Origin: Candidatus Hydrogenedentota bacterium
Lineage (GTDB): Bacteria; Hydrogenedentota; Hydrogenedentia; Hydrogenedentales; SLHB01
NCBI GenBank assembly: GCA_020848835.1
Contig: JADLHJ010000039.1
Location: 1 to 64,000 of the forward strand
DNA length: 64,000 nucleotides
Reading direction: 5' to 3'
Of the stretch, positions 26,933 through 36,138 are shown piece by piece. The position numbers were made by a program, and so were the translations under genes. Numbering within the stretch: the first letter of the stretch is position 1; every line of letters begins with the position of its first letter. The notes under the pieces are model-generated. The model was not told where the DNA came from and searched no databases. It saw only the letters and a program-made list of their open reading frames with translations.

Positions 26933-27271
26933 ATGCGATTTGAATTCCTCAGGTTTTCTATCGGCACGCTTGGCCTCGCAGCGATGCTCGCAATGCTCAA
27001 TCTTCACGAGCCAGTTCTGGCTCACCCCAAGGCCGCAAACAAGATTAAAGATCCAAGCTTCGAGAACGGCAGCAACAAGTGAAAGGGATCGTCCACTTTT
27101 TGGGACAGCGTGATTTGCGACAGCGGTTGCGACGACAACGGCATGCAGAACCACGCACGCACGGGACAATGGTGGGCGTGGTTCGGCGGCAATGAAGGCG
27201 GCGAGAACGCAACGAAACTTTCACAGAACGTGCGCTTCCCCAGCGGCGGCGCGGGAACGTCAGCCTTGTGA
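26933..27271 (+). pseudogene. Decayed secreted protein, in-frame TGA and truncated
   Basis: GAGGAG precedes an ATG that encodes a signal peptide (ending VLAHP) and then KIKDPSFENGSNK, where a TGA stops translation at 27080. The same frame continues past the stop with KGSSTFWDSVICDSG and ARTGQWWAWFGGNEGGENAT, then SQNVRFPSGGAG, up to a second TGA at 27269. This is the start of a known type of extracellular beta-sandwich module (N-x-SFE-x-G ... TG-x-WWAWFGG ... SQ-x-V-x-x-PSG), in which a Trp is expected at the stop position. The module is cut short by pdxH on the other strand. A TGG to TGA change plus 3' loss explains it best. Confidence 0.7.
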
Positions 27272-27282
27272 AAGACTAGACG

Positions 27283-27873
27283 TTACGGAAACAGCCACTG
27301 CGTGGTCCAGCCCGATTCCGTGCGCGAATAAACTAGCCGTTCGTGAAGGCGGAAGGGTTTTTCCATCCAGAATTCGATAGCGGACGGCACTACACGATAC
27401 CCCGACCAAAACTCCGGGCGCGGCACTTTCCCCACTCCGAACTTTAGGGCAAACTCGGCGGCGCGGCGTTCGAGTTCGAAATAACCTTCGATAGGCTGCG
27501 ATTGCTTCGACGCGTACGCGCCGATCTGGCTTTGGCGGTCGCGCGAGGCAAAGTAGGCATCGGCTTCCTCGCTGGATACGGATTCCGCAACACCTTCAAT
27601 GCGCACTTGCTTACCGAGCGGCATCCAGTAGAAGTTCAGCGCAACCCTTGAATTTGATTCGATTTCGCCAGCCTTGCGGCTCCCGAGGTTTGTATAAAAT
27701 ACAAACCCGCGATCGTCCACAGATTTCAGTAGCACCATACGCGACGATGGCGCGCCGTCCCGTGTGGCCGTGGAAAGGCACATGGCAGTTGGCTCGCGCA
27801 GACCGCATTGTTTTGCTTCGTCGAACCATTGGCGAAAAAGCTCAATGGGATTATCAAGCTTAGGGATAGACAT
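27283..27873 (-). CDS. pdxH: Pyridoxamine 5'-phosphate oxidase
   Basis: A 196-residue FMN enzyme that makes pyridoxal 5'-phosphate from the pyridoxamine or pyridoxine phosphate. It shows PSSRMVLLKSVDDRGFVFYTN (FMN binding), SRKAGEIESNSRVALNFYW, RQSQIGAYASKQS, and the C-terminal PFRLHERLVY...WLFP. The length is close to the usual 200-220. It starts 23 bases after ackA and is probably the last gene of that operon. Confidence 0.93.
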   Translation of the reverse strand: MSIPKLDNPIELFRQWFDEAKQCGLREPTAMCLSTATRDGAPSSRMVLLKSVDDRGFVFYTNLGSRKAGEIESNSRVALNFYWMPLGKQVRIEGVAESVSSEEADAYFASRDRQSQIGAYASKQSQPIEGYFELERRAAEFALKFGVGKVPRPEFWSGYRVVPSAIEFWMEKPFRLHERLVYSRTESGWTTQWLFP

Positions 27874-27896
27874 AAGGGGATATTAACCGAAAACCC

Positions 27897-29138
27897 TTAC
27901 GCGACCGCCGGCTTTTTCGAACGAACGCCGACAATCGCCGCGGTGTCGCGCGCAATAACGAGTTCCTCATTCGCGGGGATCACAAACACCGGTACTTCAG
28001 AATCGTCCGTCGTGATCATGCGTTCGTTGCGGCTATTGCGTTCGGGATCGATCTTGATGCCCATGTGCGTCGCGTATTTCAGAATACGTGCGCGCATGTA
28101 CGGATCGTTTTGCCCTATCCCCGCCGTGAACACAATCGCATCGCAGCCGCTTAACGCCATGACGGTACCACCAATGAAGCGCGCCGCGCGATACGCGAAC
28201 ATGTCGAGCGCAAGCTGGCAATCCTCATCACCCGCGCGCGCCAATTCTTCGATTTCGCGCACGTCGTGATGGTTACAAATCCCCTCGAAGCCACTGCGCT
28301 TATTGAGTGCCTCGTCCACTTCCTGCACGCTCATCTTCATTTCTTTGATCATGAACAACGGAATGAAGGGATCGAGATCGCCGGGACGCGTGCCCATGAT
28401 GACGCCGGCAAGTGGCGTAAGGCCCATCGTAGTATCGATCGACTTGCCGCCTTGTACCGCAGTAATGCTGCTGCCGTTGCCGAGGTGGCAGCTCACGATG
28501 CGCGTATGCTCGATTGGTTTTTTCAGGAGCTTCGCCGCTTCGTGTGACGCGTAGCGGTGCGAGGTACCGTGGAAGCCGTATTTCCGAATGCCGTGCTGGC
28601 GATACAACACGTCTGGGATACCGTAGCGATACGCTTTTTCGGGAATGGAACGATGAAACGCGGTATCGAAAACGGCGACTTGCGGCTTGCCGCTGAAGAT
28701 TTCCGCGCACGCGCGTATGCCCAACAACGCAGGCGGATTGTGTAGTGGCGCCAACCGCGCGCACCGTTCGATACCTTCGATTACTTCGTCGTCGATGAGT
28801 ACCGACTCTGCAAACTCTTCGCCGCCGTGTACGACGCGATGACCGATTCCAGCGATATCGTCAATGCCTTTGACTGCCGTGCAATGGTCGCTTTTTAGCA
28901 GATCACAAATCATGTTAACGGCAGCTCTGTGATCCGGCACATCCAGCTTGCCCGGTTCGCCGAACATTCGGGCCGCACAGCGCGGGTCGTGCGCAAAGCA
29001 GCAACTGCATTTAAGGTCGGCGTTTTTTGTGCCGATGCGCTCGACCATGCCGCTGGCGAGTTCCTGGTTTACGCCATCGACTTCGTAGACTTTGTATTTA
29101 ACGGAGGAGGATCCGCAATTGAGCACTAGAATTTTCAT
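27897..29138 (-). CDS. ackA: Acetate kinase
   Basis: A 413-residue acetate kinase, which makes ATP from acetyl phosphate and ADP. It has LVLNCGSSSVKYKVYE at the N-terminus, RVVHGGEEF, FDTAFH, KYGFHGTSHRY, and CHLGNGSSITAVQGGKSIDTTMGLTPL with FTAGIGQN near the C-terminus. An insert near residue 45 (KCSCCFAHDPRC) is cysteine-rich. The gene lies two bases downstream of pta. Confidence 0.94.
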   Translation of the reverse strand: MKILVLNCGSSSVKYKVYEVDGVNQELASGMVERIGTKNADLKCSCCFAHDPRCAARMFGEPGKLDVPDHRAAVNMICDLLKSDHCTAVKGIDDIAGIGHRVVHGGEEFAESVLIDDEVIEGIERCARLAPLHNPPALLGIRACAEIFSGKPQVAVFDTAFHRSIPEKAYRYGIPDVLYRQHGIRKYGFHGTSHRYASHEAAKLLKKPIEHTRIVSCHLGNGSSITAVQGGKSIDTTMGLTPLAGVIMGTRPGDLDPFIPLFMIKEMKMSVQEVDEALNKRSGFEGICNHHDVREIEELARAGDEDCQLALDMFAYRAARFIGGTVMALSGCDAIVFTAGIGQNDPYMRARILKYATHMGIKIDPERNSRNERMITTDDSEVPVFVIPANEELVIARDTAAIVGVRSKKPAVA

Positions 29139-29140
29139 GT

Positions 29141-30160
29141 CTATCTTTCTTCGCCACTTTTCGGCGACACCATTTGTGATTGTACTACGGTTACGGCGGC
29201 AACGCCTACAATGTCGTCCGCGGAGCAGCCGCGCGACAAATCGTTTGCAGGCAATCGCAGGCCTTGAAGTATTGGGCCAAACGCCTTGGCGCCACCGAGG
29301 CGTTCCACCAACTTGTAAGCGATATTCCCCGAATTCAGATCGGGGAAAATGAGTACACGCGCCTTTCCCGCCACGGGACTTCCCGGCGCTTTCTTTTTAC
29401 CGATAGCTTCGACGAGCGCCGCATCGCCCTGCAATTCACCATCGATTTGCACTGGCGAACCAGGACCAAAGCGCTCGATGATTTTGGACTGCGCGATTTT
29501 CGTGGCTTCGACAACCTTACGCGCGCTCGCGCTATTCGCGGAGCCTTTCGTGGAGTAGCAGAGCATGGCCACGTTGGGTTCGATTCCGAAAGCGATGGCG
29601 GTGCCTGCGGTCGATAGTGCAATTTCGGCGAGCTGTTCGGCACTTGGTTCTTCCACCAGCCCGCAGTCAGCGAACAGGTATGTCGTGTCGCCGACAAGCA
29701 TAAAGAAGAAGCTAGAGACCAGAGGAACGCCGGGAGCGGTACGGACGATTTGGAGCGCGGGGCGCAGGGTGTCGGCCGTGGAGTGAATGGCCCCTGCGAC
29801 AAGGCCGTCTCCCCTGCCCTTGTGCAGCATCATGATGCCATGGGCCAGCGGATCGAGCATGGCTTCGCGCGCGGCATCTTCCGTCATGCCTTTGGCTTTG
29901 CGCAGGCTGAAATACTCCGCGACAAATTCGTCGAGCCACGGCGCCTGCCGGGGTTCCACAATATCGAAGTCATCCACGATGCCAAGATCACCGAGTCGCT
30001 TGCGCGTGGCGTCTGCATCCCCCAGCAAGGTCACGTGTGCAAGACCTTCCGCGCGGATTTTCGCGGCGGCGTGTAGGGTGCGATCGTCGTTGGCTTCAGG
30101 CAGGAGTATACGGCGCGGATCTTTCCGGGCCTTTTGGTAAATTTCGTCTACAAAGTTCAC
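29141..30160 (-). CDS. pta: Phosphate acetyltransferase, short form
   Basis: A 339-residue enzyme consisting only of the PTA/PTB catalytic domain, exchanging CoA and phosphate on the acetyl group. Motifs are ILLPEANDDRT, MLHKGRGDGLVAGAIHSTADTLRPALQIV, MLCYSTKGSANSASARKVVEAT, and FPDLNSGNIAYKLVERLGGA. With ackA it forms the acetate/acetyl-CoA pathway. Its ATG overlaps the stop of the upstream sugar dehydrogenase by four bases. Confidence 0.93.
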   Translation of the reverse strand: MNFVDEIYQKARKDPRRILLPEANDDRTLHAAAKIRAEGLAHVTLLGDADATRKRLGDLGIVDDFDIVEPRQAPWLDEFVAEYFSLRKAKGMTEDAAREAMLDPLAHGIMMLHKGRGDGLVAGAIHSTADTLRPALQIVRTAPGVPLVSSFFFMLVGDTTYLFADCGLVEEPSAEQLAEIALSTAGTAIAFGIEPNVAMLCYSTKGSANSASARKVVEATKIAQSKIIERFGPGSPVQIDGELQGDAALVEAIGKKKAPGSPVAGKARVLIFPDLNSGNIAYKLVERLGGAKAFGPILQGLRLPANDLSRGCSADDIVGVAAVTVVQSQMVSPKSGEER

Positions 30161-31332
30161 TCAGAAATTATCTTGTATATCTCGCCGTCGTCATGGTCGC
30201 AGATATACAATTCCCCCGATGCGTCCTCGCCGAACGAAGACGGCTTGTTAATGCGGGCGCTTCCCGGCGGATCGAGGTCGTCGGTGATTTCCGTGAAGCC
30301 CTGCACGTCGTTTCCATCGTACGTAAGTATCCAAAATCTCGCGCGGCCAAAGTCCGCGAAGATATAAACACCTTCAAGGGGAGCAATTGCCGTGCCGCGA
30401 TAGACATAGCCACCGACGACTGTTGAACCGAAGAAGTGCGAATAATCCAAAATGGGCGGAGTAAGTCCAGGATCGTCGCCGCACGAACCCGAACCGCCGC
30501 GGCAAGAGAATCCTTCCGCGATTTTCCAGCCGTAGTTTTCGCCGCCGTCACTGTCGGCGGGTTGGAAATCGACTTCCTCGATCGCGTCTTGGCCTACGTC
30601 GCCGGCCCATAGGTCGCCCGTTTCACGATCAAATGACCAGCGCCACGGATTGCGCCAGCCGTAAGACCAAATTTCGTCGCGGGTATTGACGCCGCCGATG
30701 AATGGATTGCCGGAAGGAATTGTGTAAGGCAAACCGTGGTCTACATCAATGCGCAGAAATTTGCCGAGCAACTCGGATAGACGCTGTGCATTGTTCTGAC
30801 CGTCGTTTGCGCCGCCGCCGTCGCCCATGCCTATGTAGAGGTAGCCGTCGTTGGGACCGAAGGCGATCATTCCACCGTTGTGATTGCTGAATGGCTGATT
30901 GACTCTGAGAATCAATTTTCGGGAGTTTCGCTTTGCCGAATCGAAATTGCTGCGTGCCTTGTAGCGCTCGATCTTTGTGTTGCCTTGATTGTCCGTGTAG
31001 TTCACGAAGAACAGGCGGTTGGTCGCGTAGTCCGGGTGGAAAGCCAATCCAAGCAGGCCTTGCTCTCCCCCGCCATCTCCAACTCGGTTGTCGATGTCGA
31101 GGAACGGTTCATTGACGCGTGTTCCATTTTTGATGAGCATGATGCGACCGGATTCCTGCTCTAGGACGAGCAGGCGCGTGTTGTCGCCTGGTGGGGCGGT
31201 CACAAATATGGGGTTTTCGAAACCGGAGGCGACGAGTTCGGTGGAAAGGTTAAGCGTGCCGGCCGTCGCGTTGAGCACGATAGTCAGAGCCGCAACACAA
31301 AGCATCGCAACGTTAGCGAACCGATTCAACAT
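30157..31332 (-). CDS. PQQ-dependent sugar dehydrogenase-like secreted protein (copy 1)
   Basis: A 391-residue protein with a signal peptide (ending ATAG) and a six-bladed beta-propeller of the soluble aldose sugar dehydrogenase (GSDH) family. Motifs are GEQGLLGLAFHPDY, NHNGGMIAFGPNDGYLYIGMGDGG with the catalytic-type His, SYGWRNPWRWSFDRETGDLWAGDVGQ, and ENYGWKIAEG. It should oxidise a sugar in the periplasm using PQQ. It is coupled to pta and lies 56 bases downstream of a paralogue. Confidence 0.87.
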   Translation of the reverse strand: MLNRFANVAMLCVAALTIVLNATAGTLNLSTELVASGFENPIFVTAPPGDNTRLLVLEQESGRIMLIKNGTRVNEPFLDIDNRVGDGGGEQGLLGLAFHPDYATNRLFFVNYTDNQGNTKIERYKARSNFDSAKRNSRKLILRVNQPFSNHNGGMIAFGPNDGYLYIGMGDGGGANDGQNNAQRLSELLGKFLRIDVDHGLPYTIPSGNPFIGGVNTRDEIWSYGWRNPWRWSFDRETGDLWAGDVGQDAIEEVDFQPADSDGGENYGWKIAEGFSCRGGSGSCGDDPGLTPPILDYSHFFGSTVVGGYVYRGTAIAPLEGVYIFADFGRARFWILTYDGNDVQGFTEITDDLDPPGSARINKPSSFGEDASGELYICDHDDGEIYKIISE

Positions 31333-31388
31333 AGATAATACCTCGCGCGTTACTGCTTGCCCCGCGCGTCACGGCGTGTCATTGCGCG

Positions 31389-32582
31389 TTATGGGCGTGG
31401 AACAATTTTATAAATTTCTCCATCGCCGATATCTACAATGTACAATTCGCCGTCTGCGTCTTCGCCGAAGGACGAGATAGAGTTTATCGTGTTTGACCCA
31501 TCCGGCTCTAGTTCGTTCGTATGGTCTTGGAGGTCGGTGACGGTGCCCGCGTTGTTAATGAAGGACGAAATCGTCGTGAATCCGTGATCGGCAAAGAAGT
31601 AGCGCCCCTGCATTTCGGGAATCGCATTGCCGCGATAGACATAACCGCCGATGACCGCCACGCCGCCTGTGTGTCCGTATTGATGTATGGGAGGTGTGAA
31701 ACCTGCGTTTGTGCCGCAGGTACCGCCGCCGCCCTGACATTCAAGACCTTCGGCGATATTCCATCCGTAGTTTTCTCCGCCTGTGCTGGAGGCAGGCTGA
31801 AAGTCGATTTCTTCCATCCAGTTTTGGCCGACGTCGGCGATGTAGAGGTCGCCAGTGAGGCGGTCAAAACTAAAGCGCCACGGGTTACGGAGGCCGTAGG
31901 CCCAGATTTCAGTCTTCACGTTCGATTGACCGACAAATGGATTGTCGGTTGGAACCTTGTAAGATTTGTCTTTATTGACCTTAATTCGAAGTAGCTTCCC
32001 AAGCAGAATATTCTTATCTTGGCCTCTGCCTAACGGATCGTCTGCGGGTCCGCCGTCCCCGCGTCCGACGTAGAGGTTGCCATCGGGACCGAAAGCCATC
32101 TGGCCTGCGAAATGGATATTTTCGGTACCCTGTATTTCGAGAATCTGCTTGGCGCTACCTTTTTTCGCCTTATCGGGATTCGAGCCTATTTTGTAGGCTT
32201 CGACAATGCTCGCGCCAAAGATGTCCGAATAACAGACGTAGAAGAATTTGTTATCTGGCCCGAAGTTGGGCGGGAACACCAGATTAAAGAGACCTTGTTC
32301 ACCGTCGCGATCTGAACTCACCCGGTCGCCGATATTCAGGAACGGCTTACTTTGCAGGACGCCGTTTTTGATCAGCAGAATTTTTCCGGAACTGCGTTCG
32401 AGCACGTACAGGCGTGATGCGTCGTTCGGTTCGCTACAGATATAAGTGGGTTGTTTGAACCCGTCAGCGATCAGTTCCGCGGCCATTACCTTGGCGGCGT
32501 TGGCCGTAGCGGACAGAACGGTCACGGCAAAAAAAATGCACAGAGTTTGGAAAGCTGGGCGCCGGGAATACATGGCGGGCAC
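31389..32582 (-). CDS. PQQ-dependent sugar dehydrogenase-like secreted protein (copy 2)
   Basis: A 397-residue paralogue of the downstream gene with the same layout: signal peptide (ending ATANAAK), GEQGLFNLVFPPNF, AYGLRNPWRFSFDRLTGDLYIADVGQ, and ENYGWNIAEG. In place of NHNGGM it reads IHFAGQM, so the His is kept but the neighbouring residues changed, which may alter substrate or cofactor binding. The two genes arose by tandem duplication. Confidence 0.85.
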   Translation of the reverse strand: MPAMYSRRPAFQTLCIFFAVTVLSATANAAKVMAAELIADGFKQPTYICSEPNDASRLYVLERSSGKILLIKNGVLQSKPFLNIGDRVSSDRDGEQGLFNLVFPPNFGPDNKFFYVCYSDIFGASIVEAYKIGSNPDKAKKGSAKQILEIQGTENIHFAGQMAFGPDGNLYVGRGDGGPADDPLGRGQDKNILLGKLLRIKVNKDKSYKVPTDNPFVGQSNVKTEIWAYGLRNPWRFSFDRLTGDLYIADVGQNWMEEIDFQPASSTGGENYGWNIAEGLECQGGGGTCGTNAGFTPPIHQYGHTGGVAVIGGYVYRGNAIPEMQGRYFFADHGFTTISSFINNAGTVTDLQDHTNELEPDGSNTINSISSFGEDADGELYIVDIGDGEIYKIVPRP

Positions 32583-32902
32583 TACTCCTCGTGAAGCATT
32601 GGACGTGCGACGTCCAAATTGTTTGTCAAACTGTTAACTACTCAGTTATCCCAAAAAACTCCCTAGCGCAATGAAAACTATACCATATTCTGCGAATTTT
32701 GTCACTGGGCTAATAGCCGTATCGTCCCTTGCTGCAGATTAAAATAACGTCGTGCAGACCTTGGTGTGGAGCCAGCGAGGTGGAGTATCGGCGCTATTGC
32801 TCCTACATAACTTGCCCCTGGCGTTGCACTCGGCAGGTTAGATCTTCCTCTGGGAGACAAGGGTAAGATTCTTGACGGGATATGCTTAAGAGTGTCCGCA
32901 AC

Positions 32903-32951
32903 CGCGAAACGACCTCTACTTGATTGACTAATACCATATATAGTGCGAATT
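32903..32951 (+). repeat. Conserved 49-base intergenic element, copy 1
   Basis: CGCGAAACGACCTCT, 23 variable bases, then TAGTGCGAATT. The same two blocks with the same 23-base gap occur at 40005-40053. The middle parts share some bases (ATT..., AAT). The equal spacing suggests a binding site or structured RNA rather than chance. Confidence 0.6.
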
Positions 32952-33034
32952 ATTCAGACAGCAAGCCTATGATTGCTGGTTATCAAAATAAGGATACTGA
33001 TGACTTGAAGGCTGTAGATTCGTAGAACCAGCCT

Positions 33035-33058
33035 AACCTCGCGTAACCGAGCGGGGTT
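33035..33058 (-). terminator. Hairpin after the degenerate-kinase gene
   Basis: AACCTCGC pairs with GCGGGGTT (one G-T pair) around 8 bases, 37 bases beyond the stop of the minus-strand gene at 33095. No strong T-run follows. Confidence 0.3.
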
Positions 33059-33094
33059 CCAAACGGAAACTGCAGGGCTCGATGGCGGGAAGGG

Positions 33095-34633
33095 CTAGGT
33101 GGGGAAAACCTGCGGGAGGAGGCGTAAGGCCTGTAAATAGTTGAGGGGGGTGCTGCTGAGGGCTTTGGCGAGTTCGGCGGTTTGGGGTGCGCTGGCTTCC
33201 TTAACGCCTATCGCTGAGGCGTGGCGTTGGTCGATAGTGAACATATAGATGATTTCGGCGGCGTAGGGGGGAGCGCAGATTTCCTTTTTGGGTTTGCCGC
33301 GTTTGACTTGGGATAGGACCTTTTCAGAGCGCTGGGCCGAGGATGGGGCCAGCTCGGGTTTCAGGGGTTTAAGGTCGTGGATGAGGGTTGCGGCCGGGGC
33401 CACGCTCAGGCGGGGAAGCAGGCGGCGTTCGAGCTCGTCCTCGAGTACGCCGTTGAGGATCAGTTCTTCCGGGGGAACGGGCCCGCCGGATTTCAGCAGT
33501 CGTAGCATCTGGATCGAGCGCGGTGAAAAGGTATCCCATCCCGGTAACCAATTGTCGAGCGTTGATGCAATTGCGTCGGGCAATGTGACCAGGAGCGTGA
33601 AGCCGTTTGAAGCGAAGTCTGCTTCCATTGCACCGCCATGAACATCGAGTGCGCGTTGTAGTGCCGGTAGATAGACTTCGGCGCGATCGCGATTGGTTTG
33701 GCCCTCGCCGGTTACGAAGAGCGTGATGGCACGTTGCGCAACCGAATAGTCAATCTCCAAGCGCATGTTTCCACCGTGTTCCAAGGCGGCGCGGGCGAGT
33801 AATTGTGTTGCATTCAGGAAGCGCAGCATTCTGTTTCGGCGCAGGGCTTGGGGTGGGACTTCCGCCGCGAGCACGATTTCAAAGCGAACAGCTTGCTGCG
33901 GATCCGGTGGTGGAAACGCGTCGCGTATTAGTGCCTGGAGGTCGCAGGGATTTGGCGGGTCATCTTGTCCGTCGAAACGCGCGAGGATGGCTGCCAATGC
34001 ATCGTGCAGTTGCCGCGCTTCCTCCGTTACAGTCTCACCGGAAGAGAGAATGCGCGCGAAATGCTCGGCTTCGCGCAACGGTGCGATGAAGTCGTCGCAG
34101 CAAAATGGCACTTCGAGGACTGCGCGCACGCCTTTCAAACGGAGGTCGAGTTCGGCGGGGCGTCTATCGATACGGCCGCCGCGCGTCGCGCTGGTCCAGA
34201 TGCGTTCGGCGGTTTCCGGTGAGAGCGCCAAGTCGTAGCCGAGATCGATTTCGTCCGTGAAGCGCCCCGGTCCATCAATACGTAATTGCCATGCGGGTAC
34301 GGTGTCGAGTTCCACGCCGGCTATGTGTAGTTCCGCGTCTAATTCGAGCATTGCATTGCGAATAACGGCGCGCGCGATCGCGGCGATTTGGAGTGCATCG
34401 CCGGAGAGGGTTGCGCCAGTGCCGCCAATATTATTGAGCGAACGCGCTGCGCCACGCACGATACTTTCGAGTAGCTGCGCCGTGTTGAATTCGGCGTGTG
34501 CAGGCGCCCGATAGAGTTCCGCGTAGTCCACGCAGGCGCGAAGGGCGTCGTGTGCGCGTTGCCAATCGCTGCGCTGTACCAAGGCATGGGCATGGCAGAG
34601 TATGGGTTCGATGCGTTCCAGTGCTGCGTTCAT
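33095..34633 (-). CDS. Hypothetical protein with a degenerate histidine-kinase ATPase-like region
   Basis: A 512-residue cytosolic protein that I do not recognise as a known family. Residues about 270-355 (LLARAALEHGGNMRLEIDY, then VFVTGEG-like TLFVTGEGQT, LPALQRALDVHGGAME and GFTLLVTLP) follow the fold order of a histidine-kinase ATPase domain, but the N box, DxGxG and GxGxG residues are missing. The last 130 residues are basic (QVKRGKPKKE) and end in a small helical part. ATG 34633 is chosen because the frame upstream overlaps an intergenic repeat region; no strong ribosome binding site is seen. A regulatory or scaffold role is a guess. Confidence 0.55.
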   Translation of the reverse strand: MNAALERIEPILCHAHALVQRSDWQRAHDALRACVDYAELYRAPAHAEFNTAQLLESIVRGAARSLNNIGGTGATLSGDALQIAAIARAVIRNAMLELDAELHIAGVELDTVPAWQLRIDGPGRFTDEIDLGYDLALSPETAERIWTSATRGGRIDRRPAELDLRLKGVRAVLEVPFCCDDFIAPLREAEHFARILSSGETVTEEARQLHDALAAILARFDGQDDPPNPCDLQALIRDAFPPPDPQQAVRFEIVLAAEVPPQALRRNRMLRFLNATQLLARAALEHGGNMRLEIDYSVAQRAITLFVTGEGQTNRDRAEVYLPALQRALDVHGGAMEADFASNGFTLLVTLPDAIASTLDNWLPGWDTFSPRSIQMLRLLKSGGPVPPEELILNGVLEDELERRLLPRLSVAPAATLIHDLKPLKPELAPSSAQRSEKVLSQVKRGKPKKEICAPPYAAEIIYMFTIDQRHASAIGVKEASAPQTAELAKALSSTPLNYLQALRLLPQVFPT

Positions 34634-34760
34634 GGTCGCGGATGATAGCGGAAGGAGAGGCGGGCGCGCTATTGGGTGTCGCGCATTCGCGTGCAATATT
34701 CAGAGGTTGGCTGGTTGGTGGCCCCCCGAAGGCAAGACAAAGCGGAGCTTTTCAAGAGTG

Positions 34761-34786
34761 CGTTCCCAAGCAAGAGCTTGGGAACG
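34761..34786. repeat. Palindromic repeat GTTCCCAAGC type
   Basis: CGTTCCCAAGC and GCTTGGGAACG form a perfect 11-base inverted repeat with a 4-base loop. Two partial copies follow at 34801-34810 (GCTTGGGACG) and 34818-34827 (TTTGGGAACG). They fill the 244-base gap between two divergent genes. Very similar palindromes are dispersed between genes in many bacteria. Confidence 0.6.
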
Positions 34787-34877
34787 AGAGAACAGCGGGA
34801 GCTTGGGACGATAGAAATTTGGGAACGAATGAAAACGCGATGCCGTGGCGTATTACAATGGCTTAAGCGAGGTGCTT

Positions 34878-36044
34878 ATGGCTGAAGTCCGGATTGAGAT
34901 ACGTCCTGGCGTGGTTGATGTACACGATTGGAACTGCGTCGAGATGACGACGCAATCGATCGTGTACCGACCGAGCGCGCGCACCCTGCTGCGGCGATTT
35001 GGAAACACGGTCTTTGCGATTATCCTGATTGCGGCGATGACATCGTTCGTTTTTTATTTCCGAAATACAGAAAACAGGCGGATGGTCTACCGCGACGCGG
35101 TTTCATCTCAGCAAGACTTGGAGGCAATGACGCAGTCGCTCCGCGAAACGATGACCCAAGCGGAATGGGATCGGATTCAGGAATCTGTCGCGCATCAGCG
35201 CGCGGAACGGGAGGCGCGCCAACAGGAGGCCGATACGCGACGGCGCGGTATCGGCACGATTGCATTCAATGTATATCTTGGGCTTTGCGTAGTCGTTGGT
35301 GTGCTGGGAATTGTGTCCCCGTTGAGCGTGATCTGGAACCGCGTTTCGATAACGGTGATTGGACGCAATCGCATTGCGGTGATTTCGCGCGGCGTGCGAT
35401 CAAAGACGCGAGAGATGACTATCGAGCATGACACACGGATCACCGTGCGGGCAGTCGAGCGCGTTGCACGGCGGAGGCATGCGGGTATTGTGCGTAAGGG
35501 ATACCGCTGGACGGTACGTCTGGAGCCGGCGCCGAGTCTGGCGATGATGGGTGGTGCGATTCAGACGATTGACTTTGAGGTGGATCATCAAGAGGACCGA
35601 CCGGTTGCTGAGATGCGCCTGCCGGCACGCGTGCAGCAGTTCATCGAAGGTCTTCATCGGATGACGGGGCTCAATGCCGCGCCTGCGGAGATATTCGATT
35701 ACGAGGCATCACACAGTTTTTTGGGCACGCGCGGGCGCATGGTTTCGAGCAAGCGCGCGCCGTTTGGTTCGACACGCGTCTTCGAGAGCGATCCGGTCGT
35801 GACATCGCGAACAATGTCGTTCGATGAAATGGATCCTGCAATGCGAGCGCAGTTTGAGGCGTTTCGGAATCGTGCAGGCGCTGGGCCGGACGAAGTCGTG
35901 ACGGCTGAGGTCGTGTCGCGCGGCGGAAACATTACTTTCCGAGATCAGGACGGCAATGTGCGCAGCTTCAATTCGCTAGATGAAGTGCCGGAGGAGATCC
36001 GTGCGCTGTTTGAAATGATGCGGGATCGGTCGTCGGGCGGCTGA
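34878..36044 (+). CDS. Hypothetical protein with two membrane segments
   Basis: A 388-residue protein of unknown function. Membrane helices lie at about residues 45-63 and 137-160, separated by a charged helical stretch (QQDLEAMTQSLRETMTQAEW, with RAEREARQQEADTRRR after it). The C-terminal half is soluble and rich in Arg. GAGG stands about 8 bases before the ATG at 34878; the frame extends 11 codons further without a better start. Orientation suggests a monocistronic unit. Confidence 0.65.
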   Translation: MAEVRIEIRPGVVDVHDWNCVEMTTQSIVYRPSARTLLRRFGNTVFAIILIAAMTSFVFYFRNTENRRMVYRDAVSSQQDLEAMTQSLRETMTQAEWDRIQESVAHQRAEREARQQEADTRRRGIGTIAFNVYLGLCVVVGVLGIVSPLSVIWNRVSITVIGRNRIAVISRGVRSKTREMTIEHDTRITVRAVERVARRRHAGIVRKGYRWTVRLEPAPSLAMMGGAIQTIDFEVDHQEDRPVAEMRLPARVQQFIEGLHRMTGLNAAPAEIFDYEASHSFLGTRGRMVSSKRAPFGSTRVFESDPVVTSRTMSFDEMDPAMRAQFEAFRNRAGAGPDEVVTAEVVSRGGNITFRDQDGNVRSFNSLDEVPEEIRALFEMMRDRSSGG

Positions 36045-36138
36045 GAACTTGGCCGAATTTTCCATCAATTGTTTGCTATTGCCGGGCTGCGCGTGGATAA
36101 TATCGTGCCGTTTTTGATCGGGTAATCAAGGCATTTTT

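Larger units (their letters stand above)
32583..33094. other. Intergenic region upstream of the dehydrogenase genes
   Basis: About 510 bases, AT-rich, with no supported gene. It contains one copy of a 49-base conserved element (32903-32951) and ends with a hairpin near the stop of the following minus-strand gene. The promoter of the dehydrogenase operon is probably in the first 200 bases but no clear consensus is seen. Confidence 0.5.
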
